Source: Methylohalobius sp964654415 (GTDB lineage Bacteria; Pseudomonadota; Gammaproteobacteria; Methylococcales; Methylothermaceae). Taken from it: 10,332 nt of DNA. A program made the translations under genes and the position numbers. This document shows, piece after piece, positions 1 through 5,692 of this stretch; positions within the stretch are counted from its first letter, which is position 1; the number at the start of each line of letters is the position of its first letter. The notes under the pieces were generated by a model. That model saw only the letters and a list, made by a program, of their open reading frames with translations, was not told the DNA's origin and searched no databases. The stretch covers positions 1-10,332 of the forward strand of contig CAZZIP010000026.1 in the NCBI GenBank assembly GCA_964654415.1, written 5' to 3'.

Positions 1-1576
1 AAGCTCCCTTCTTGCCCACGGAATGACTCCCCCGCGCACGCGGGGATCGACCTCAGGTTTGCCCAAAGAAGCGCCTTCGTTCCTAGACTCCCCCGCGCAC
101 GCGGGGATCGACCTGATGAATACTTGCAAACTCAGCCAAGTGGCCAGACTCCCCCGCGCACGCGGGGATCGACCTGTAAGAACAGGAATATTTCCTGTAT
201 AGGCGCTGACTCCCCCGCGCACGCGGGGATCGACCTCAAAGTCCATGAGCAAACCCAACCCGAAGAGCGACTCCCCCGCGCACGCGGGGATCGACCTTCA
301 TCGACCAGTCCTTTGCTCATTTCTTCGGCGACTCCCCCGCGCACGCGGGGATCGACCCCGTCGATTGGCGGGAATATGACGGCTTTATGAGACTCCCCCG
401 CGCACGCGGGGATCGACCATATGAGCGAGGAAGCTAAGATTGATGAGAAAAGACTCCCCCGCGCACGCGGGGATCGACCCCCGAACCTGGGGTTGCCCGT
501 ACCATAGGAGGAGACTCCCCCGCGCACGCGGGGATCGACCTCAAAATGCCGCCGAGAAGCTCGGCGGCTAGCGGACTCCCCCGCGCACGCGGGGATCGAC
601 CCATAGATAGGAGGACAAGATGATCGACCTTGATGACTCCCCCGCGCACGCGGGGATCGACCTGGCAGTGAAAAAGTCTTCTCTCGCTGCCGAGTGACTC
701 CCCCGCGCACGCGGGGATCGACCCAGGGTAAGATCATGCAGGTAGATGCACGCTGGGACTCCCCCGCGCACGCGGGGATCGACCCGCGATCCCGATTATT
801 TTAATGGCGCTGGTGGCGACTCCCCCGCGCACGCGGGGATCGACCTCCGGTTTTACCCGAAGAAGCTCAACATGCCGTGACTCCCCCGCGCACGCGGGGA
901 TCGACCCAGAAATAAGCCCCAGGCGATCATCGCATCACTGACTCCCCCGCGCACGCGGGGATCGACCCGCCAGTGGTGGGACTGGAACCATTACCTTTAG
1001 GACTCCCCCGCGCACGCGGGGATCGACCTCAGCATGATCGATGCAATAGGCCGCGCCATCCGACTCCCCCGCGCACGCGGGGATCGACCCTTAGGAAGAG
1101 CACCTTCCTGGTCCACCATTCAGACTCCCCCGCGCACGCGGGGATCGACCCGTGTTCATTTTCCTATTCCTAAGCCTATGTTGGACTCCCCCGCGCACGC
1201 GGGGATCGACCTTATATAGCCACCAAGTAAGCCTTTGGTGGCACGACTCCCCCGCGCACGCGGGGATCGACCTGTGGAAAGTGTTCATTCTACCTACCCT
1301 CTAAGGACTCCCCCGCGCACGCGGGGATCGACCTTTTCCATGTTAATACTGTCAAATCGTCACCGAGACTCCCCGCGCACGCGGGGATCGACCTCCTCTT
1401 CGCTGTCTTCGTCTAGGTCGATATTCGACTCCCCCGCGCACGCGGGGATCGACCTGTTGTTGCCATCTCTTACCCCCTTAGCGCCTTGACTCCCCCGCGC
1501 ACGCGGGGATCGACCTGGCGTGTATTGCTCGCACTCCCGCCTGATATTGACTCCCCCGCGCACGCGGGGATCGACC
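1..1576 (+). CRISPR. Type I-E-like CRISPR array, 26 repeats, 25 complete spacers
   Basis: Repeats begin at 25 and recur every 61 bp to 1306, then at 1367 (27 nt), 1427, 1488 and 1549. Bases 1-24 are the end of a spacer whose repeat lies outside the window. The 28-nt repeat has a core CCCCGCGCACGCGGGG, preceded by GACTC (sharing the first core C run) and followed by ATCGACC. The core folds into a 6-bp stem with a GCAC loop. Spacers are 33 nt by this phasing. Repeat sequence, hairpin and 61-bp period match the type I-E family, where Cas6e cuts 3' of the stem to leave an 8-nt handle; here that handle would be AUCGACC plus one pyrimidine. By analogy with I-E arrays the transcript runs left to right, which puts leader and cas genes upstream of base 1. 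The only length-variant repeat is near the right end, as expected for the old, leader-distal end. No cas gene is in the window. Confidence 0.98.
1367..1393 (+). repeat. Length-variant CRISPR repeat (27 nt, one C lost)
   Basis: This copy has four C residues where the others have five, which shifts the following repeat to 1427 instead of 1428. The hairpin needs only four Cs, so the stem and the 3' handle are intact and crRNA processing should still work. A slipped base in a C run near the leader-distal end fits an old repeat. Confidence 0.95.
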
Positions 1577-1581
1577 TCATG

Positions 1582-1605
1582 GCGAACGGCGCATGGGGCG
1601 CTATC
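1582..1605 (+). repeat. Left copy of the 24-bp direct repeat bracketing the tauE insertion
   Basis: Bases 1582-1605 match 2233-2256 at 23 of 24 positions; the mismatch is G1600 against C2251, and the first 18 bases are identical. This copy begins 5 nt after CRISPR repeat 26, in the position of spacer 26. The offset between the copies is 651 bp, the same as the displacement of the orphan repeat at 2261 from its expected place at 1610. Confidence 0.9.
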
Positions 1606-1649
1606 CTTCCTACCTATCTCTATCTGCCGACCCGCCTTTGATGTTGACA

Positions 1650-1665
1650 CCGGCATCACTGCCGG
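1650..1665. repeat. Short inverted repeat upstream of the TauE-like gene
   Basis: CCGGCA and TGCCGG are separated by TCAC, a 6-bp stem with a 4-nt loop. There is no following T run, so it is not a convincing terminator. A TTGACA hexamer lies directly before it at 1644-1649, but no matching -10 box is found 16-18 bp downstream. Confidence 0.4.
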
Positions 1666-1709
1666 CATTCGGATGGGATGGACGCCGCCATGAAGGTGAT
1701 AATTGGATT

Positions 1710-1736
1710 CGGGATATCCCGGAAAGAAAGTATGAT
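1710..1736 (+). promoter_or_regulatory. Candidate -10 box and 12-bp palindrome before the TauE-like gene
   Basis: TATGAT at 1731-1736 matches the sigma-70 -10 consensus at 5 of 6 bases. A perfect 12-bp palindrome, CGGGATATCCCG, covers 1710-1721, where the -35 region would be. No good -35 hexamer is present, so either an activator or a weak promoter is implied. A repressor binding the palindrome would block the promoter. Start of transcription would be near 1743, giving a leader of about 40 nt. Confidence 0.35.
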
Positions 1737-1782
1737 ATGGCGGACACAGATCGGTCCCTGACTGTCAGGAGGAGGTCCAACC

Positions 1783-2142
1783 GTGAAGTATGCCATCGTC
1801 CTGGTGATCGGAACGGTTGCCGGGCTGTTGTCCGGGATGTTCGGCATCGGCGGCGGGATCCTCATCGTCCCGATGCTCATGTATGCCCTGAAGTGCTCGC
1901 CCCATGAGGCTGTCGGGACATCCCTGGCTGCCCTGCTCCTGCCCGTGGGCCTGTTGGGCGCTGCTCAGTACTACCGAAACGGTTACATTCTTGTCCCCCA
2001 CGCCGTCCTACTGGCCGTGGGTATCTTCCTGGGCGCTTACCTGGGGGCCCGCTTGTCCATCTCCCTGGAGGGGACCGTCCTGGAACGGATGTTCGGGGGG
2101 TTCCTCATCGCCGCCGGCCTTTGGATCGTGTTCCACAAATAA
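1783..2142 (+). CDS. Half-length TauE/SafE-family membrane protein (119 aa)
   Basis: The protein belongs to the sulfite/sulfoacetate exporter TauE/SafE (DUF81) superfamily of membrane transporters. It has the glycine-rich family motif GMFGIGGGILIVP at residues 19-31 in the first helix and GTSLAAL after it. Four membrane segments are apparent, near residues 3-33, 45-63, 68-90 and 98-117. Full family members have about 250 residues in two such repeats, so this is a single-repeat form and would have to dimerise to make a full transporter (inference). The start is GTG at 1783, chosen because a nearly ideal ribosome binding site, AGGAGGAGG at 1767-1775, lies 7 nt before it. The substrate cannot be told from sequence; sulfur-oxyanion export is a family-level guess. 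Its codon use is richer in G/C at third positions than its neighbours, and it lies within the segment that splits the CRISPR array. Confidence 0.85.
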   Translation: MKYAIVLVIGTVAGLLSGMFGIGGGILIVPMLMYALKCSPHEAVGTSLAALLLPVGLLGAAQYYRNGYILVPHAVLLAVGIFLGAYLGARLSISLEGTVLERMFGGFLIAAGLWIVFHK

Positions 2143-2204
2143 CAGAATAGTTCGGTTCGTAAGAATGATACCGAGACGGCCTTTTCCGCCGCCCGAAATC
2201 AAGG

Positions 2205-2246
2205 GCGAACGGCAAATGGCGAATAGTGAACAGCGAACGGCGCATG
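2205..2246. repeat. Six degenerate 7-bp tandem repeats (consensus near GCGAACG)
   Basis: Six consecutive heptamers begin at 2205, 2212, 2219, 2226, 2233 and 2240, each a variant of GCGAACG. The last two fall inside the right copy of the 24-bp direct repeat; the left copy has the same two at 1582-1595. Short heptameric repeats of this kind occur in intergenic DNA of several bacteria and are prone to slippage. They may be why this sequence recombined. Confidence 0.6.
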
Positions 2247-2256
2247 GGGCCCTATC
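2233..2256 (+). repeat. Right copy of the 24-bp direct repeat bracketing the tauE insertion
   Basis: This is the partner of 1582-1605 (23/24 identical). It ends 4 nt before the orphan CRISPR repeat at 2261, which is the spacing expected for the 3' part of a 33-nt spacer. To its left it continues into the heptameric repeats instead of into a CRISPR repeat, so it is the element-to-spacer junction. Confidence 0.9.
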
Positions 2257-2260
2257 TCCC

Positions 2261-2288
2261 GGCTCCCCCGCGCACGCGGGGATCGACC
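2261..2288 (+). CRISPR. Orphan terminal CRISPR repeat (repeat 27)
   Basis: The 28-nt unit is identical to the array consensus except for G instead of A at its second base, outside the hairpin. It sits 684 bp after the end of repeat 26. No repeat follows at 2322, so it is the last repeat of the original array. The base after it is T, in keeping with the pyrimidine seen after almost every other repeat. Confidence 0.93.
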
Positions 2289-2291
2289 TTG

Positions 2292-2313
2292 CTATCGCCA
2301 TCCGTGGCGATAG
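2292..2313 (-). terminator. Perfect 9-bp stem-loop between metE and the array end
   Basis: CTATCGCCA and TGGCGATAG flank a 4-nt loop. The stem begins 30 nt downstream of the metE stop codon, where a 3' stem-loop or terminator is expected, and could also end array transcripts from the left. Neither strand has a T run after it, so it is not a textbook intrinsic terminator. It also directly abuts repeat 27. Confidence 0.4.
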
Positions 2314-2342
2314 GGCAGGGTATAGCTGGCTGCCGATGCAGG

Positions 2343-4622
2343 CTACGAATATTTACGCCGTAAGGTGCGCGCTGCCTCTACCAGGTTGGTCAAAGCCGCA
2401 TCCACCTCAGGCCACTGGCGGGTTTTGAGGCCGCAGTCGGGGTTGACCCACAGCCGCTCTATGGGGATTTTTTCCGCGGCTTTCTCCAGCAAGGCCACCA
2501 TTTCTTCCACGGTGGGAACGTTGGGGGAATGGATGTCGTAAATCCCTGGCCCAATCTCATTGGGGTAGCCGAACTTGGCAAACGCCTCGAGCAACTCCAT
2601 CTTCGAGCGCGCCGCTTCGATGGAGATGACGTCGGCGTCCAGCTCGGCGATGGCCTCGAAGATGTCGTTGAACTCGGAATAGCACATGTGGGTGTGGATT
2701 TGGGTTTCGTCCTTTACCCCGCTGGAGGTCAGGCGGAAGGCCCTAACCGCCCAATTTAGATACTCAGGCCAGGCTTTTTTGCGCAAAGGCAATCCCTCAC
2801 GCAGGGCAGGCTCGTCGATTTGGATCACGGAGATGCCGGCTTGTTCCAGATCTTCTACCTCATCGCGCAGCGCCAAAGCGATCTGAAAACAGGTGTCTTG
2901 GCGCGGTTGGTCGTCGCGCACGAACGACCACTTCAGCATGGTCACCGGGCCGGTGAGCATGCCTTTTAAAGGTTTGGCGGTTAAGGATTGGGCATAGCGG
3001 ATCCAGTCTACGGTCATCGGCTTTGGCCGCCATACGTCTCCGTAAATGATGGGAGGTCGAACGCAGCGCGAGCCGTAAGATTGAACCCAGCCGTTTGTGG
3101 TCACGGCAAAGCCTTCAAGCTGCTCGGCGAAGTATTCCACCATATCGCTGCGCTCCGGTTCGCCGTGGACTAAGACGTCCAAGCCGAGCGAGTCTTGTTT
3201 CTGGACCGCTAAGGCGATTTGTTCTTGAAGAAAAGCGGTATACTCGGCGGCGGTAATCTCTCCCTGCTTGAAAGCGCGGCGTTTGGCGCGGATCTGGGGC
3301 GTTTGTGGAAAAGAGCCGATAGTGGTGGTCGGCAAAAGCGGCAGTTTGAGCTTGGCTTGTTGCGCTTGCCGACGCACCGGATAAGGGCTGGCGCGTTGTT
3401 CCAGCGCCGGGCCGATTTCTTTTAGCCGCAGGCGCACTTGGGGGTTGCAGAGGCGCGCGGAAGCTTTGCGGCTTTCTATAGCTTTGCGGTTTGCTTGCCA
3501 AGCAGCGGCGACGTTTTCTGGACCTCGATCCAAAGCCTGCTTGAGCAGGACCAATTCGTCGAGCTTTTGCACCGCAAACGCCAGCCAGCTTTTCAATTCT
3601 GGGTCCAGCTGGGTTTCAGCGCTTAGGTCCACCGGCACGTGCAGCAACGAACAGGAGGGGGCTAGCCATAGATTAGACCGCGTTTGAAGCGGCGCCAGCT
3701 TTTGCCTGGCCTGTTCCAGATCGGTGCGCCAGACATTGCGCCCGTCGACGATCCCGACCGAGAGCACCTTGTGTGCCGGCAGCCCGTCATGGACCTGCTC
3801 CAGCTCTTCCGGAGCCTCGACCGCATCGATGTGCAGCCCGGCCACCGGGAGGTTTAAGGCGAGCTTCAGGTTGTCTGCTAAAGAGCCGAAGTAAACGGCT
3901 AAAAGAAGGTTTAGGTCTTTTACCTGCAATTGGTGGTAAGCGCTTTCAAACGCCGCTTGCCACTGGGCGTTAAGATCTAAAGCCAAAATGGGTTCGTCGA
4001 TTTGTACCCATTTGGTGCCTTGAGCGGCCAGGCGGGTCAAGATTTCGCGATACACCGCCAGCAGAGAGGGCAAAAGCGCCAGCTTATCGAACTCTTTGCC
4101 TTGGCACTTGCCCAGGTACAACCACGACAACGGGCCAAGCAGCACAGGCTTGGCTTTAGCGCCGAGGATCGACTGGGCTTCCGTCAGCTCGGCAAAAAGC
4201 TTGTCTGAAGAGATGGAAAAACTAAGCTCTGGAGTCAGCTCTGGGACTATGTAGTGATAGTTGGTGTCGAACCACTTGGTCATCTCGCACGCCGCGCTCG
4301 GTTCCCCGCTTAGGGCACGGCCGCGAGCCATGCGGAAATACGTATCCAAGTCCACCAAGCCTTGAGTGTGGCCGAAGCGTTTGGGGATGGCGCCTAAGAG
4401 ACAGCTCGTGTCTAGGACCTGGTCGTACCAGGAAAAATCCCCCACCGGAATCAGATCGATTCCAGCTTGGGCTTGGATTTCCCAGTGCCGCCGGCGCAAC
4501 GTTCGGCCGGTTTGTTCCAGTTGCCCCAGATCGATGGCGCCTTGCCAATAGCTCTCTAGCGCTTTTTTCAGCTCCCGCCTCAGGCCGATGCGGGGAAAAC
4601 CCAAGTTGTGAACTAAAATCAT
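2343..4622 (-). CDS. metE: Cobalamin-independent methionine synthase MetE
   Basis: MetE transfers the methyl group of 5-methyltetrahydropteroyl-tri-L-glutamate to L-homocysteine to form methionine, in the cytoplasm and without vitamin B12. The 759 residues match the family length (about 750). The N-terminal domain opens with NLGFPRIG and RELKKALE. The catalytic C-terminal barrel begins around residue 430 with TTTIGSFPQT, followed by VHGEPERSDMVEYF (about 485-498) and IDEPALREG (about 601). The zinc ligands are all present: His645 and Cys647 (in HMCYSEF), Glu669 (SIEAARS) and Cys730 (NPDCGL). The ATG at 4622 is supported by AAGGAG on the minus strand (plus-strand 4629-4634). It is divergent from metR across a 97-bp control region with MetR boxes, so induction by MetR with homocysteine is expected. 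The gene looks intact. Confidence 0.98.
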   Translation of the reverse strand: MILVHNLGFPRIGLRRELKKALESYWQGAIDLGQLEQTGRTLRRRHWEIQAQAGIDLIPVGDFSWYDQVLDTSCLLGAIPKRFGHTQGLVDLDTYFRMARGRALSGEPSAACEMTKWFDTNYHYIVPELTPELSFSISSDKLFAELTEAQSILGAKAKPVLLGPLSWLYLGKCQGKEFDKLALLPSLLAVYREILTRLAAQGTKWVQIDEPILALDLNAQWQAAFESAYHQLQVKDLNLLLAVYFGSLADNLKLALNLPVAGLHIDAVEAPEELEQVHDGLPAHKVLSVGIVDGRNVWRTDLEQARQKLAPLQTRSNLWLAPSCSLLHVPVDLSAETQLDPELKSWLAFAVQKLDELVLLKQALDRGPENVAAAWQANRKAIESRKASARLCNPQVRLRLKEIGPALEQRASPYPVRRQAQQAKLKLPLLPTTTIGSFPQTPQIRAKRRAFKQGEITAAEYTAFLQEQIALAVQKQDSLGLDVLVHGEPERSDMVEYFAEQLEGFAVTTNGWVQSYGSRCVRPPIIYGDVWRPKPMTVDWIRYAQSLTAKPLKGMLTGPVTMLKWSFVRDDQPRQDTCFQIALALRDEVEDLEQAGISVIQIDEPALREGLPLRKKAWPEYLNWAVRAFRLTSSGVKDETQIHTHMCYSEFNDIFEAIAELDADVISIEAARSKMELLEAFAKFGYPNEIGPGIYDIHSPNVPTVEEMVALLEKAAEKIPIERLWVNPDCGLKTRQWPEVDAALTNLVEAARTLRRKYS

Positions 4623-4656
4623 CTGCGTCTCCTTGAAGATTTTTGCTCTTTCTACC

Positions 4657-4685
4657 AGTATGGGCAGATAAATTTATGAATTCAA
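4657..4685 (-). promoter_or_regulatory. Candidate sigma-70 promoter of metE
   Basis: On the minus strand a -35 TTGAAT (plus 4680-4685) and a -10 CATACT (plus 4657-4662) are separated by 17 bp. Transcription would start near 4650, leaving a leader of about 28 nt that contains the AAGGAG site. The -10 box matches only 4 of 6 consensus bases, which is usual for an activator-dependent promoter, and the -35 box overlaps a MetR box. A second possible -35, TTGAAA, lies at plus 4695-4700. Confidence 0.5.
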
Positions 4686-4699
4686 TTGATGATTTTTCA
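4677..4699. promoter_or_regulatory. Two adjacent MetR boxes between metE and metR
   Basis: The MetR consensus known from enteric bacteria is TGAA-N5-TTCA. Bases 4677-4689 read TGAA-N5-TTGA and bases 4687-4699 read TGAT-N5-TTCA, each with one mismatch. Their starts are 10 bp apart, so both face the same side of the helix. The first overlaps the metE -35 box and the second lies on its upstream side, a layout suited to activation of metE. The pair is close to the metR start, which would also allow autoregulation. Confidence 0.7.
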
Positions 4700-4719
4700 A
4701 CTTAGATTGAGATAATTTC

Positions 4720-5637
4720 ATGTATCTCGAACTCAAACACTTGCAAACCTTAGACATGCTCCGACAGACAGGCAGCCTGGGAGCGGCGGCCAGAAGGCTG
4801 CATCTGACCCAGTCGGCTTTATCGCATCAACTTAAAGCGCTGGAGCGGTATTTGGGAATGCCGCTGGTGCTGCGTACTGCCCGGCCGTTGGCGTTTACCC
4901 CTGCCGGAAAGCGCTTGCTGGCGCTGGCCGAGCAGGTCTTACCGCAAGTGTTGGCAGCCGAGCGCGATTTGGCCCGCCTCAAGCAAGGCCAGGCGGGAAG
5001 GTTATTTATCGTGGTTGAATGCCACAGCTGCTTTGAGTGGCTGCTTCCAACCATGGACGCTTACCGAGAAGCTTGGCCGGAGGTGGAGATGGATTTGACT
5101 TTAGGTTACAGTCTCGACCCGCTACCAGCCCTAATCAAGGGAGAGGTCGATGTGGTGATTACCTCAGATCCCAAAACCTTAGCTGGCATCGTGTATGAGC
5201 CGCTGTTTGCGTTCACGGTGCTGCTGGCTATGGCCAAAGATCATCCTCTGACGGCCAAACGTTGGATCGAACCTCAAGACCTGCGTGATCAGGTGTTGAT
5301 CACCTATCCGGTGGAACGAGAGCGGCTCGATATATTCGCCAAGTTTTTGGATCCGGCCGAGGTCAAGCCGGCTGGCCATAGGACTTGCACGCTGACGGCG
5401 CTGATGTTGCAATTGGTGGCCAGTCGCCGCGGGGTGTGCGCCTTGCCCGACTGGGTCTTGACCGAATATCTAGCGCGCGATTACATCGCCGTGCGTCCCT
5501 TAGGGCCAAAGCCGGTGACCGGGACGCTCATGGCGGCGCTGCGCGAAGCCGATGACGGCCTGGCGTATGTTCAAGAGTTTTTAGAACTGGCGCGGGGCAG
5601 GTCGTTTACCGGACGCAAGTTAGAGGCTTCTTCCTAG
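4720..5637 (+). CDS. metR: LysR-family regulator of methionine genes, MetR
   Basis: The 305-residue protein is a LysR-type transcription regulator. Its N-terminal winged helix-turn-helix covers about residues 1-60 (LKHLQTLDMLRQTGSLGAAA, then LTQSALSHQLKALE). The effector-binding domain covers about 90-295. It carries the MetR signature ECHSC at residues 100-104, followed by VEMD, as in the Escherichia coli protein as I recall it. MetR senses homocysteine and activates metE (and metH elsewhere). The ATG at 4720 was chosen because the first residues align with the start of known MetR proteins. It has no good ribosome binding site, and a GATAAT hexamer at 4711-4716 lies so close to it that it probably is not this gene's -10 box. 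The divergent metE and the shared MetR boxes support the function. Confidence 0.95.
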   Translation: MYLELKHLQTLDMLRQTGSLGAAARRLHLTQSALSHQLKALERYLGMPLVLRTARPLAFTPAGKRLLALAEQVLPQVLAAERDLARLKQGQAGRLFIVVECHSCFEWLLPTMDAYREAWPEVEMDLTLGYSLDPLPALIKGEVDVVITSDPKTLAGIVYEPLFAFTVLLAMAKDHPLTAKRWIEPQDLRDQVLITYPVERERLDIFAKFLDPAEVKPAGHRTCTLTALMLQLVASRRGVCALPDWVLTEYLARDYIAVRPLGPKPVTGTLMAALREADDGLAYVQEFLELARGRSFTGRKLEASS

Positions 5638-5692
5638 CAAGGCCGCGATTTTACGCTATGCTTTAGCTTAAAGGACTATTGGGAGGAGAGTC

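Larger units (their letters stand above)
1606..2256. mobile_element. 651-bp segment inserted into the CRISPR array, carrying a half-length tauE/safE gene
   Basis: Joining base 1605 to 2257 (or any equivalent pair in the direct repeat) gives repeat 26, a 33-nt spacer and repeat 27 at exactly one 61-bp period. The segment is therefore best read as an insertion in spacer 26 with one copy of the target left on each side. It carries a complete small membrane-protein gene with its own candidate promoter and ribosome binding site. That gene has 27 of its first 30 codons ending in G or C, against 20 of 30 in metR, which suggests a foreign origin. No transposase, integrase or terminal inverted repeat is visible. 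Two readings are possible: insertion with a long target duplication, or homologous (Campbell-type) recombination between a spacer and a matching protospacer on incoming DNA. Confidence 0.65.

Noticed and set aside
124..1668. Many open frames across the array with repeated peptides such as PAHAGID, PRARGDRP and SIPACAGES
   Set aside because: They are translations of the 28-nt CRISPR repeat in different frames and are a well-known source of false gene calls. Their frame structure follows the 61-bp period.
1593..1907. 104-codon plus-strand frame upstream of and overlapping the TauE-like gene
   Set aside because: It overlaps the TauE-like gene in another frame, has no recognisable domain and no good ribosome binding site.
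1606..2256. Insertion sequence or integron cassette
   Set aside because: No transposase or integrase, no terminal inverted repeats and no attC-like structure; only the direct repeat supports insertion.
2289..2321. A 27th spacer after the terminal repeat
   Set aside because: No repeat follows at 2322, so the 33 nt after repeat 27 cannot be called a spacer; the hairpin there fits a metE 3' stem-loop better.
4623..4719. SAM or cobalamin riboswitch before metE
   Set aside because: The leader would be only about 28 nt and the whole gap is 97 bp, mostly filled by the MetR boxes and promoter.
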